DNA of 58,485 bases. It comes from an uncultured Pelagibacteraceae bacterium. GTDB lineage: Bacteria > Pseudomonadota > Alphaproteobacteria > Pelagibacterales > Pelagibacteraceae. The notes below the pieces were generated by a model. The model worked only from the letters and a program-made list of their open reading frames with translations, did no database searches and had not been told where the DNA came from. The DNA lies in assembly GCA_902586495.1 (NCBI GenBank), contig CACIHQ010000008.1, positions 1 to 58,485 on the forward strand, read 5' to 3'. The position numbers and the translations under genes were made by a program. This document shows, in pieces, positions 16,727-25,102 of this stretch; the first letter of the stretch is position 1; the number at the start of each line of letters is the position of its first letter.

Positions 16727-17812
16727 TTATTTTGGATCTAGTGCTCTAGCATCTTCACTGTTCCAACCAATCTTAATTTCATTTCCTAGTTTAATATCAA
16801 GATTAGACGAACTATTGGGGACTTTAAGAATAAATTCAGAATTACCTAATAAATTAATTCTAACTCTTGTGTGATCTCCATGGTAAATTACTTCTTCAAT
16901 TTTTCCTTTATGAATATTGTCCATTTTATCACTTGGATTAATTAAAGCTCTTTCAGGTCTTAATGAAACTGTCGTTCTCTCACCTTTTCCTTTAACGGAA
17001 ATTGGGTTTGCCAATATATCCGCACTCGCTAACTTAACTTTACACTTTCCACCTGAAATATCAGCAACTTCTCCTGCAAAAGTATTATTTTCTCCAATAA
17101 ATTCTGCTACAAAAGAATTAACAGGTTTTTCATATAACTCATCTGGACTAGAAAGTTGTTGAACCTTTCCATCATTAAAAACTGCAATTCGGTTAGACAT
17201 GGTTAGTGCTTCACTTTGATCATGTGTTACATAGACAACGGTCACTCCGATACTTTCATGAATATGTTTGATTTCATATTGCATACTTTCTCTTAAATTT
17301 TTATCTAAAGCTCCAAGAGGCTCGTCCATCAAAACTAATTGTGGGTCAAAAACTAAGGATCTTGCTACTGCTACTCTCTGTTGCTGTCCACCTGATAATT
17401 GACCTGGCATCCTTTGAGCAAATCCTTGTAAGGACACCATAGATAAAGCCTTATCAATTTTTTTATCTGCTTCATCTTTTGGAATTTTCCTGACTCTCAA
17501 CGGAAAAGCCAAATTTTCATACACTGTCATATGAGGAAATAAAGCATAGTTTTGGAAAACCATTCCTATACCTCTTTTATGTGGAGGAATACTGGAGATC
17601 GCATTTCCATCAAGGTATATTTCTCCATTGGTTGGTGTTTCAAATCCAGCTAGCATCATTAAACAAGTGGTTTTACCTGATCCAGAGGGACCTAACATGG
17701 TAATAAACTCACCTTCTGCAATGTCTAATTGGAGGTCTTTGACAACTAAAACTTTGCCATCGTAACTTTTATCTACTTTATCAAACTTAACGAATTCTTT
17801 ATTAACTGACAT
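16727..17812 (-). CDS. potA: Pot-type ABC transporter ATP-binding protein, PotA-like
   Basis: The 361-residue ATPase energises the importer. Walker A is GPSGSGKTT (about 42-50), the signature is LSGGQQQRVAVARSL (about 138-152), Walker B with the catalytic Glu is LVLMDEPLGALD (about 159-170), and the H-loop is VTHDQSEA. The C-terminal 110 residues form the TOBE-type regulatory domain found in PotA/MalK-class proteins (NNTFAGEVADISG, VSLRPERALI). It lies 51 bases after the EutD/DoeA-like gene and 102 bases before potD on the same strand. Family members move polyamines, thiamine, iron or similar; the match to the PotBCD genes supports the polyamine class. Confidence 0.93.
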   Translation of the reverse strand: MSVNKEFVKFDKVDKSYDGKVLVVKDLQLDIAEGEFITMLGPSGSGKTTCLMMLAGFETPTNGEIYLDGNAISSIPPHKRGIGMVFQNYALFPHMTVYENLAFPLRVRKIPKDEADKKIDKALSMVSLQGFAQRMPGQLSGGQQQRVAVARSLVFDPQLVLMDEPLGALDKNLRESMQYEIKHIHESIGVTVVYVTHDQSEALTMSNRIAVFNDGKVQQLSSPDELYEKPVNSFVAEFIGENNTFAGEVADISGGKCKVKLASADILANPISVKGKGERTTVSLRPERALINPSDKMDNIHKGKIEEVIYHGDHTRVRINLLGNSEFILKVPNSSSNLDIKLGNEIKIGWNSEDARALDPK

Positions 17813-17863
17813 AAATTAAGTAACTATAAAACATTTGTAAGAAAAAATATCAACCTTAAATAA

Positions 17864-19033
17864 TTAGCTTTTAACGTGAAGTTCTTTTGACATATTACAA
17901 AATAGTTCTGATCCTTTGTCAGTAACTCTAATAGCTTCTGAAGCTTCAACACCCCAATCACCAAATTGCATAACAGCAATCATATGAAAACAAACATTTG
18001 GTTTTAGTACAGTCATATCACCTTTATAAATATTTAATGTATGCTCTCCCCAATCTGGTGGATAGCCAATACCAATTGAATAACCAGTTCTTGATTTTTT
18101 TTCTATTCCATACTTGTCCAAAACTTTCCAGAAAGCTTGCGCTACATCATTAGCAGTATTACCTGGTTTAGTAGCGCTTATACCTGCATCGATTGCTTCA
18201 ATAGTTTTTTTCATTGTATCGATTTTTAATTGATCAGGTTTTCCTAACAAAACTGTTCTAGCAATTGGAGCATGATATCTTTTAAAAACCCCTGATAATT
18301 CAATAATAGTTGCCTCACCCTCAACAAATTTGTCTTGTGATGCAGTCAAATGTGAAGCTGAAGTACCTTTTCCAGTTGGTAATAAAGTAGCGATACTTGA
18401 ATACTCCCCACCAAATTCGGGCGATCCATAAAATAAAGATTTTTGAATTTCACCAACAGCATCACATTGTCTAACTCCTGGTTTAATTACTTCAAAAGCT
18501 GTTTTCATTCCAATTTCAGAAATTTTTGCTGCAGATTTCATATAATCTATTTCAACATCAGATTTTACTAGCCTCGCCCAATTAACCAGTCTCTCTGAAT
18601 CTTTCAAATTTGCATTTGGCAAACCTTGTTTAATTTTTTTATAACAAAATGCTGTAAAATAATGAGCATCCATTTCTAATCCTATAGAAAGTTTATCCCA
18701 CTTTTTATCTTTAATAACTTTAACTAAATAATCGTAAGGATGTTTTGGCCAATTATGAATATAATGTTCATCATAAACAATTATGTTTTCTTTTTTTAAA
18801 TATGTTTTTATATAAGCCCCTCCAGCATCTTGATCTCTTACAAAACATATAGGTTCATCAGCATTTATATGAACCACTGCACATTGAGCGTAATAAAATG
18901 ACCAAGCATCATACCCCGTTAGGTAATTGATATTATTCGTGTCATGAGAAATCAAAAGTTCAATGCCTTTTTCTTGCATCATTTTTTGAACTTTAGATAA
19001 TCTTTGTTTGTATTCTTCTTTTGTAAAAAGCAT
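17864..19033 (-). CDS. eutD: EutD/DoeA-type ectoine hydrolase-like protein (M24 fold)
   Basis: The 389-residue protein has a creatinase-type N-terminal domain and a pita-bread M24 catalytic domain, but the usual metal ligands are missing. Where prolidases show D...G..SD.TRT, this protein has IIELSGVFKRYHAPIART (about 243-260), so the first Asp is Glu245 and the second is Pro256. That loss and the segments GIGYPPDWGEH (about 312-322) and GDWGVEASEAI match EutD/DoeA, which opens the ectoine ring through a metal-independent mechanism using a glutamate; Glu245 is the candidate. The next gene upstream (2-base gap) is EutA-like, as in ectoine-utilisation clusters. Creatinase is the main alternative; DddP and prolidase are unlikely without metal ligands. 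Confidence 0.78.
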   Translation of the reverse strand: MLFTKEEYKQRLSKVQKMMQEKGIELLISHDTNNINYLTGYDAWSFYYAQCAVVHINADEPICFVRDQDAGGAYIKTYLKKENIIVYDEHYIHNWPKHPYDYLVKVIKDKKWDKLSIGLEMDAHYFTAFCYKKIKQGLPNANLKDSERLVNWARLVKSDVEIDYMKSAAKISEIGMKTAFEVIKPGVRQCDAVGEIQKSLFYGSPEFGGEYSSIATLLPTGKGTSASHLTASQDKFVEGEATIIELSGVFKRYHAPIARTVLLGKPDQLKIDTMKKTIEAIDAGISATKPGNTANDVAQAFWKVLDKYGIEKKSRTGYSIGIGYPPDWGEHTLNIYKGDMTVLKPNVCFHMIAVMQFGDWGVEASEAIRVTDKGSELFCNMSKELHVKS

Positions 19034-19035
19034 AA

Positions 19036-19782
19036 TTAAGAATTGGTAAACAAACTTCCAAAACCTTTGATATTATTATTTTTTCCAATTTTTTCTAAAG
19101 TATCCCAAATCAATGTTTGATTGCTAGATAAAACAGGTTTGTTTAATTTTTTTTCTAGTCTGTCTATAATTTTTAAAACCGGTAAGGCTGTGCAAGAGAT
19201 GAATAAAGCATCAGCATCTTCAATATTCATATTAACTAGAGAGTCATAGATAAAATCTTGATCAACTTTTCCAATGTCATAATCTGCAGCTATATCTAAA
19301 TATGAATTGGAAACCACTTCAAATTTTTCCTCTTTGAAATATTCAACAACCTCATTATTTAGTTTTTTACTATACGGAGTAAAGATAGCTAATTTTTTTA
19401 CCTTTAATTTTTTTAACGCTTTTATCGCAGCTGTGCTAGGAGTTGTTAACTCAGCCTTAGGTTTTGCTGCCCTTACTTTTTTCTCAATCACATCATGACC
19501 TGTTGCTATTGTTCCAGAGGTACATCCATAAACAACACAATCTATATTCTCATTGGGTAAAATATTATTTGTAACTTCAGTTACTTTATCAGACATTTTT
19601 ATTAAATTTTCTTTTGTTAAGGGATTATAACATTCAATTCTATTAACAAAAAAATCAATCTCTTTATCTTTAATTACGTTTATAAAATCCTTCTCAATCA
19701 TAAAATCAGTAGCTAAAGCAATTAATCCAATCCTAGGATTAGAGTTTTTTTTAAACCGAGGTTCTATTTTGTTTAATTTCAT
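19036..19782 (-). CDS. eutA: EutA-like protein of the Asp/Glu racemase / maleate isomerase fold
   Basis: This 248-residue cytoplasmic protein has both catalytic cysteines of the Asp/Glu racemase, arylmalonate decarboxylase and maleate isomerase superfamily: CVVYGCTSGTIATG (Cys87) and ALFISCTALPVL (Cys197). ATDFMIEKDF near the N-terminus is also typical of the maleate-isomerase/EutA branch. EutA occurs in ectoine-utilisation clusters, where its exact reaction is not settled. Its stop is 2 bases from the start of the EutD/DoeA-like gene, which strongly suggests joint function. The start faces the divergent livJ-like gene across 136 bases. A maleate cis-trans isomerase or amino-acid racemase remains possible. 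Confidence 0.72.
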   Translation of the reverse strand: MKLNKIEPRFKKNSNPRIGLIALATDFMIEKDFINVIKDKEIDFFVNRIECYNPLTKENLIKMSDKVTEVTNNILPNENIDCVVYGCTSGTIATGHDVIEKKVRAAKPKAELTTPSTAAIKALKKLKVKKLAIFTPYSKKLNNEVVEYFKEEKFEVVSNSYLDIAADYDIGKVDQDFIYDSLVNMNIEDADALFISCTALPVLKIIDRLEKKLNKPVLSSNQTLIWDTLEKIGKNNNIKGFGSLFTNS

Positions 19783-19855
19783 ACTAAATTAATATGAAGT
19801 AAGTCTAGATTAATTAAACGCATTATAAAATAAGATAATTTGCTTGTTGAAAATC

Positions 19856-19884
19856 TTTACAAATCGGATTTAATTAAATTTATA
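19856..19884 (+). promoter_or_regulatory. Putative promoter of the livJ-like gene at 19919
   Basis: TTTACA (19856-19861) and TTTATA (19879-19884) are separated by 17 bases, and further TATA-like hexamers overlap the second box. A clear ribosome site AGAGGA follows about 7 bases before the ATG at 19919. The site lies in the 136-base divergent gap with the EutA-like gene. The surroundings are A+T-rich, so chance matches are likely and confidence is moderate. Confidence 0.45.
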
Positions 19885-19918
19885 TAAAATAATTGTTAAC
19901 TAAATATAGAGGATAATA

Positions 19919-21100
19919 ATGAAAAGACTAATTGTTGCTGCTTTCATATTTGTTTCAACTTTTTCAACAAATGTTTTAGCAGAAATTAAAATGGGTGTAA
20001 TTTTGGGTTTCACTGGTCCTATTGAGTCTTTAACCCCCGCTATGGCTGCATCAGCCGAGCTTGCTTTCAAGGAAGCTTCAGATTCTGGATCTCTACTAGG
20101 TGGAAAAAAAATTTCAGTGATTAGAGCTGACTCAACATGTGTGGACTCTGCCGCTGCGACTGCAGCCGCTGAAGGAGTTATTTCACAAGGAGTTGCAGCA
20201 ATAATGGGTGCTGATTGCTCAGGAGTAACTGGTGCGATAGCATCAAACGTTGCGGTTCCAAATGGTGTTGTAATGATTTCACCATCGGCAACATCACCAG
20301 GATTAACAACTCTTGATGATAAAGGATATTTCTTTAGAACTGCACCATCAGATGCAAGAGGTGGTCAAATCCTAGCTGATATTACTAAAGATAGAAAAGT
20401 TAAAAGTGTTGCAATTACCTATACAAATAATGATTATGGAAAAGGTTTAGCAGATGTTTATAAGGCAGCTGTAGAAGCACACGGGATTAAAGTTACTACT
20501 GTAACTGCTCACGAAGATGGAAAAGCAGACTACTCTTCTGAAGTAGCAACTCTTGCCTCAGCAGGCGGAGATGCAGTAGCTGTAATTGGATATCTAGACC
20601 AAGGTGGTAAAGGAATTATTCAAGCTTCTTTAGACTCTGGTGCATTTGATAAATTTATTTTATCGGATGGAATGATCGGCCAATCATTAGTTGATGCATT
20701 TGGAAAAGACTTAAGAAAATCTTTTGGTTCAATGCCAGGATCAACAGGAAAAGGTGCTGGAGTATTCTCTAAAGTTGCAAGTGCTGCAAACATAGATAGC
20801 TCTGGTCCATACACTGGTGAGTCGTACGATGCTGCTGCTTTAATCGTTTTAGCAATGCAAGCAGGAAACTCAGCTGATAGAGCTTCAATTGCAAAAAATG
20901 TGATGGATGTTGCCAACAGCCCTGGAACAAAAATTTATCCAGGTGAACTAAAAAAAGGTTTAGATTTATTAGCTAAAGGTAAAAAAGTTGACTACGAAGG
21001 TGCAACTGGTGTTACTTTTACTAGCGTCGGTGAAGCTGAAGGTTCTTTCTTAGAACAAGAAGTTAAAGGCGGAAAATTTAAAACTAAAAAACAAAGATAA
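19919..21100 (+). CDS. livJ: Liv-type periplasmic binding protein, system 1
   Basis: The 393-residue protein has a signal peptide (about 1-21, VLAE cleavage region) and a type I periplasmic-binding fold. Typical Liv-class blocks are KMGVILGFTGPIESL at the N-terminus, GVISQGVAAIMGADCSGVT (about 88-106), MISPSATSPGL and SVAITYTNNDYGKGLAD. The class binds branched-chain or other amino acids, amides and sometimes urea; ligand cannot be told. It stands alone on the plus strand and converges on a livGFHM operon on the other strand, its probable partner. It is better supplied with G+C-rich codons than its neighbours, suggesting high expression. A strong terminator follows. Confidence 0.9.
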   Translation: MKRLIVAAFIFVSTFSTNVLAEIKMGVILGFTGPIESLTPAMAASAELAFKEASDSGSLLGGKKISVIRADSTCVDSAAATAAAEGVISQGVAAIMGADCSGVTGAIASNVAVPNGVVMISPSATSPGLTTLDDKGYFFRTAPSDARGGQILADITKDRKVKSVAITYTNNDYGKGLADVYKAAVEAHGIKVTTVTAHEDGKADYSSEVATLASAGGDAVAVIGYLDQGGKGIIQASLDSGAFDKFILSDGMIGQSLVDAFGKDLRKSFGSMPGSTGKGAGVFSKVASAANIDSSGPYTGESYDAAALIVLAMQAGNSADRASIAKNVMDVANSPGTKIYPGELKKGLDLLAKGKKVDYEGATGVTFTSVGEAEGSFLEQEVKGGKFKTKKQR

Positions 21101-21116
21101 CTTATCTTAAAATTTA

Positions 21117-21152
21117 AACCCCTAACATTAATTTGTTGGGGGTTTTTTTTTT
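21117..21152 (+). terminator. Rho-independent terminator after livJ (system 1)
   Basis: AACCCCTAACA (21117-21127) pairs with TGTTGGGGGTT (21134-21144) as an 11-base-pair stem with one G-T pair and a 6-base loop, followed by T through 21152. It ends the livJ transcript. The small minus-strand ORF at 21151-21222 stops exactly at its edge, so the hairpin may serve both directions, although the reverse T-run is poor. Confidence 0.9.
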
Positions 21153-21222
21153 AAAAAAATAAATATTTATCAGCCATATATAAAGCCCAAGCCAATGCAG
21201 CACCTGTAATGATATATTTCAT
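21151..21222 (-). CDS. Candidate 23-residue single-pass membrane peptide
   Basis: An ATG at 21222, four bases past the livM stop, opens a 23-codon frame ending in TAA at 21153-21151. The start reads MKYIITGAALAWALYMAD, then six more residues ending KYLFF. The peptide is a near-ideal transmembrane helix flanked by Lys residues with Trp and Tyr near the interfaces. The stop abuts the terminator hairpin, so the frame fills the space between livM and the end of the transcript. The ribosome site is weak (AAG only). Small hydrophobic subunits are known for some transporters; a role with LivHM is inference. Confidence 0.5.
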   Translation of the reverse strand: MKYIITGAALAWALYMADKYLFF

Positions 21223-21226
21223 AATC

Positions 21227-22597
21227 TTATTTTATTTCTATTTTTTCAGGAAGTATACCTTTTGGTCTATATCTCATTATGACCAAGAGACCTACTCCCA
21301 TCATTAAAAATCTAAAATATGGAACACTTTCAATTAAGTGTACTTTTAAAAAGTGTGTGTCGTCTAATCCAGCAGTAGTTAAATTAACTAAGTAAATACC
21401 AATTGGTGCAGCCTCAATCCATAAGAACCAAACAACAAAACCTCCAAGAATTGCACCAAAGTTATTTCCACTTCCACCGATAATAACCATTACCCAAATT
21501 AAGAAAGTATATCTCAAAGGTCTATAACTTCCTGGGGTAAACAAGCCATCTTGAGTAACTAACATTGCGCCCGCAATACCAACAATGGCTGAACCTAAAA
21601 CAAAAATTAAAAGGTGTTGTTTAACTACATTTTTGCCCATCGCATTGGCTGCTTCCTCATTATCCCTAATTGCTCGCATCATTCTTCCCCAAGGAGAATA
21701 GAGAGCTTTTTGAGTTAAAATTAATAAAATAATTACTACAACTAAAAATAATCCAGAATAACAAAGTTTTACGAAAACTGATGATCCCTCGATTACAAGT
21801 TGATTTAGTGTAGCTTGTCTTTCTGTTAAATCAGTAATTAGATTTAATTTACTTGAGTTAAATTTTTCAACAAGACTTATAAACCAATCTGTTTGTTGCA
21901 AATTTACCTCATAAGGTGCAGGTCTTTTTAATCCAATTACATTTTTAACACCTCTTGTTAACCAATCTTCATGTTTTATAATTGCAATAACAATTTCTGA
22001 TATTAGTAAAGTTGCTATAGCAAGATAATCAGCTCTTAAACCTAAGGCAACTTTTCCTATAACAAAAGCTAATCCACCTGCAAAAAAAGCTCCAACAACC
22101 CAAGAAAAAATAATTGGAAGACCTAATCCACCAAGAAAACCAGTTTTTGCAGGATTAACTCCCTCAATAGCTTCAATCCCTGGTTCAGAAACAAATCTTA
22201 TGATTACAATTCCTAAAATTATAATAGCAGCTAATATGTAAGTTCTGTTTTTTGATTTCTTATAATTTTTTAAAATATACCTAACAGCTAATACCATTGC
22301 TATTATAAGAAAAAGACTGAATAAAATATTAAATCCACCTGCACTCCATGCTTCTTGAACAGGATCTACTGAGATTAAAACAGCTGCTAAACCACCTAAA
22401 GCTGTAAAACCCATTATCCCAAAGTTAATAAGACCAGCATAACCCCATTGAATGTTGGCACCCATTGTCATTACTGCTGAAATTAGACAAAGATTAAATA
22501 TTGATAAAGCTATGTTCCAAGACTGGAATATACCAACAAGGATAATCAGCCCCATCATTATACTGTATGCAGCAATTACATTTAAATTTTTTCTCAC
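21227..22597 (-). CDS. livM: Liv-type ABC permease, LivM-like, system 1
   Basis: The 456-residue inner-membrane protein has about ten hydrophobic helices and the LivM consensus blocks: NIQWGYAGLINFGIMGF (about 48-64), LGLRADYLAIATLLISEI (about 187-204), RAIRDNEEAANAMGKN (about 315-330) and IGGSGNNFGAILGGFVVW. It is about 100 residues longer than the LivM of system 2. The extra length comes from a first-half extension and a charged loop (about 208-280) that should sit outside the membrane. The start overlaps the livH stop by 4 bases (ATGA). A possible 23-residue peptide gene follows. Confidence 0.92.
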   Translation of the reverse strand: MRKNLNVIAAYSIMMGLIILVGIFQSWNIALSIFNLCLISAVMTMGANIQWGYAGLINFGIMGFTALGGLAAVLISVDPVQEAWSAGGFNILFSLFLIIAMVLAVRYILKNYKKSKNRTYILAAIIILGIVIIRFVSEPGIEAIEGVNPAKTGFLGGLGLPIIFSWVVGAFFAGGLAFVIGKVALGLRADYLAIATLLISEIVIAIIKHEDWLTRGVKNVIGLKRPAPYEVNLQQTDWFISLVEKFNSSKLNLITDLTERQATLNQLVIEGSSVFVKLCYSGLFLVVVIILLILTQKALYSPWGRMMRAIRDNEEAANAMGKNVVKQHLLIFVLGSAIVGIAGAMLVTQDGLFTPGSYRPLRYTFLIWVMVIIGGSGNNFGAILGGFVVWFLWIEAAPIGIYLVNLTTAGLDDTHFLKVHLIESVPYFRFLMMGVGLLVIMRYRPKGILPEKIEIK

Positions 22598-23613
22598 AAC
22601 ACCTTCCCTTTAAATATACCTGATGGACGATAAAGTAAGACGATGACTAAGATTGAAAAAGATACTGCAAATTTATAATCTGTAGAGAGTAATTGAATTA
22701 GACCATCTGGCTCCATACTTTCAGGTAAAACATACATGAAAAATTTTCTATAAGCGTAAGTTAACAATATTTCAGAGAAGGAAATTACATATCCACCGAG
22801 AAAGGCTCCAAATGGATTACCAATGCCACCCACTATAGCCGCTGCAAATATTGGTAGCATATTATTAAAGTAGGTGAATGGTTTAAAGCTTTTATCTAAA
22901 CCATATAAAGCACCACCAATTGTTGCAAGAATGCCTGCTATGACCCAAGTTATCATGACAATTTTTTTGGGATCGATACCTGATAATAATGCTAAATCCT
23001 CGTTATCAGAGTATGCTCTCATACTTTTTCCAGTCTTAGTTTTATTTAAAAACCAAAACAAAGTTGAAACTAAAATCAACGTAACAATAATCGTAATAAC
23101 TTGAGTAGATTTTATTGCAAGACCCTCGTTTAATCCTGTCATTTCTTTAAATTCACCAGCTTTAATTAAAAATTTTTCTCCATCAAAAAATCTTCTATCT
23201 GAAGGGCCAATAATTATACGAACCACTGCCTGAGTAACAAACATCACGCCAATACTTACCATCGCTAATTGCACAGGGGGACTTTTGTTTATTCGGTAAT
23301 ATTTAAATACTAATTTATCTACTATCAGCATGTAGCCAACCATAAAAATAATACCAAAAGGAATTGCTAGAAGGGCTGTAGGTAAAACCCCAAAACTAAT
23401 TCCAATAGACTGAAAATAGAAAGTGAATAAAATCACAAACATTGTCCCAAAAGACATCATGTCCCCTGTAGCAAAGTTTGCAAATCGTAAAATCCCGTAA
23501 ATCAATGTTACAAAAATTGCACCAAGTGCGAGTTGAGATCCGTACGCTAAAGCTGGAACAAAAATATAATTTAATAAAAGTATAATTGCATTTACAAAGT
23601 CCATATTAACCAC
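22594..23613 (-). CDS. livH: Liv-type ABC permease, LivH-like, system 1
   Basis: This 339-residue permease shows the LivH pattern: GSQLALGAIFVTLIYGILRF (about 24-43), NFATGDMMSFG (about 45-55), the conserved cytoplasmic loop TKTGKSMRAYSDNEDLALLSG (about 190-210) that contacts the ATPases, and AAAIVGGIGNPFGAFLGGY (about 257-275). It forms the channel with LivM. It overlaps livF by 8 bases and livM by 4, so the operon is tightly coupled. Confidence 0.92.
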   Translation of the reverse strand: MVNMDFVNAIILLLNYIFVPALAYGSQLALGAIFVTLIYGILRFANFATGDMMSFGTMFVILFTFYFQSIGISFGVLPTALLAIPFGIIFMVGYMLIVDKLVFKYYRINKSPPVQLAMVSIGVMFVTQAVVRIIIGPSDRRFFDGEKFLIKAGEFKEMTGLNEGLAIKSTQVITIIVTLILVSTLFWFLNKTKTGKSMRAYSDNEDLALLSGIDPKKIVMITWVIAGILATIGGALYGLDKSFKPFTYFNNMLPIFAAAIVGGIGNPFGAFLGGYVISFSEILLTYAYRKFFMYVLPESMEPDGLIQLLSTDYKFAVSFSILVIVLLYRPSGIFKGKVL

Positions 23614-24313
23614 CTAGAAAAGAGCTTCTTACTCTTGGGTCTTCAAGTAGTTCTTTTCCAGTGCCGGAATGCCGGTTCTCCCCAGTCACCAGAACATAAC
23701 CCCTATCAGAAATATTTAATGCTTGTTTTGCATTTTGCTCAACCATTAAAATTGCTACGTTCGTTCTTTTTACTTTTACGATATGGTCAAATAATTCATC
23801 CATCACGATTGGTGATACACCAGCAGTTGGTTCATCTAACATTAATACAGAGGGTTTGATCATAAGTGCTCTACCTAATGCAACTTGTTGTCTTTGTCCT
23901 CCAGATAACTCACCAACTAATTGATTTTTTTTTTCTTTTAGAATTGGAAATAAGTCAAAGATTTCATTAATAGTCTCTTTAAATTCTGTGTTTATTAAGA
24001 AAGCACCCATCTCTAAATTTTCCTCCACCGTCATACCTGCAAAAACATTTTTTGTTTGAGGAACGAATGAGATGCCTTCTTTTACTCTGTCTTGTGGAGA
24101 AAGTTTTGAAATATCTTTACCATTGATAATTACTGAACCAGATTTTAAATTTAATAAGCCTAACATTGCTTTCATTGCGGTAGATTTTCCAGCTCCATTA
24201 GGTCCAAGGATCGATACTATTTCTCCTCTTTCAACATTTACCGAACATGAATTAATTATGTCTGGGCCATTTCCATATCCACCGGTCATGTTATTCCCTT
24301 CAAAAAATGCCAT
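23606..24313 (-). CDS. livF: Liv-type ABC ATP-binding protein, LivF-like, system 1
   Basis: The 235-residue ATPase has Walker A GPNGAGKST (about 38-46), signature LSGGQRQQVALGRAL (about 137-151), Walker B LMLDEPTAGVSP (about 158-169) and a LivF-type end (VLVTGENRHSGTGKELL, LGG terminus). It pairs with the LivG next door to power LivHM. Its start follows the livG stop without a gap, and its end overlaps livH by 8 bases. Confidence 0.93.
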   Translation of the reverse strand: MAFFEGNNMTGGYGNGPDIINSCSVNVERGEIVSILGPNGAGKSTAMKAMLGLLNLKSGSVIINGKDISKLSPQDRVKEGISFVPQTKNVFAGMTVEENLEMGAFLINTEFKETINEIFDLFPILKEKKNQLVGELSGGQRQQVALGRALMIKPSVLMLDEPTAGVSPIVMDELFDHIVKVKRTNVAILMVEQNAKQALNISDRGYVLVTGENRHSGTGKELLEDPRVRSSFLGG

Positions 24314-25099
24314 TTAATTATCCTTTAATTTTGAGCCTCTACCTAAATAACTTTCAATAACTTTTTCATCTTTTTTTGCATCCTCAACTGAACCTTCAAA
24401 AAGAACTGAACCTTCTGCCATTACAATCACTGGATCACATAGTCTTCCTATAAAATCCATGTCATGTTCGATCATACAAAAAGTGTAACCTTTTTCTTTA
24501 TTAAGTTTTTCAATAGCTGTTCCAAGATCCTTTAGTAGAGCTCTATTTACACCAGCACCTACCTCATCTAACAATACTAATTTTGCATCAACCATCATTG
24601 TACGACCTAATTCTAACAATTTTTTTTGTCCCCCAGATAAATTTCCAGCCAACTCATTTTTTAAATGGCTAAGATTAAGAAAATTAATAACTTCCATAGC
24701 CTTTTCTTTAATTTGACTTTCTTCTTTTGCAACTAATGAGGGTTTTAACAAAGCATTAACCAATTTTTCTCCAGATTGATTTCCTGGAACCATCATTAAA
24801 TTTTCTAAAACAGATAAATTTGTAAATTCATGAGCTATTTGAAAAGTTCTTAGCAATCCTTTTGAAAATAATTCATAGGAAGGAACATCAGTAATGTTTT
24901 CATTATTAAAAATCACACTGCCAGCAGAGGATTTTAAATTTCCAGCAATAAGGTTAAATAAAGTTGTTTTACCAGAGCCATTAGGTCCAATAATACCTGT
25001 AATAGTTCCCTTTTTAACTTTAAGAGAACACTCCGATACTGCCGCTAGTCCTCCAAAATATTTTGACAAATTATTAATTTCTAAAATATTTTGTGACAT
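24314..25099 (-). CDS. livG: Liv-type ABC ATP-binding protein, LivG-like, system 1
   Basis: The 261-residue ATPase has Walker A GPNGSGKTT (about 37-45), Q-loop region LLRTFQIAHEF, signature LSGGQKKLLELGRTM (about 149-163) and Walker B LVLLDEVGAGVN (about 170-181). The usual Pro after the catalytic Glu is Val here (DEV, not DEP), which is uncommon but leaves Asp and Glu intact. The H-loop is MIEHDMDFI. It starts 3 bases after the ProC-like gene, linking the operon to the upstream csiD-proC genes. Confidence 0.92.
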   Translation of the reverse strand: MSQNILEINNLSKYFGGLAAVSECSLKVKKGTITGIIGPNGSGKTTLFNLIAGNLKSSAGSVIFNNENITDVPSYELFSKGLLRTFQIAHEFTNLSVLENLMMVPGNQSGEKLVNALLKPSLVAKEESQIKEKAMEVINFLNLSHLKNELAGNLSGGQKKLLELGRTMMVDAKLVLLDEVGAGVNRALLKDLGTAIEKLNKEKGYTFCMIEHDMDFIGRLCDPVIVMAEGSVLFEGSVEDAKKDEKVIESYLGRGSKLKDN

Positions 25100-25102
25100 T
25101 AA

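Noticed and set aside
17864-19033. DMSP lyase DddP or Xaa-Pro peptidase as identity of the M24 protein
   Set aside because: Both need the M24 metal ligands, and the two Asp positions are Glu and Pro here; the GYPPDWGEH segment and the EutA neighbour point to the ectoine-hydrolase group.
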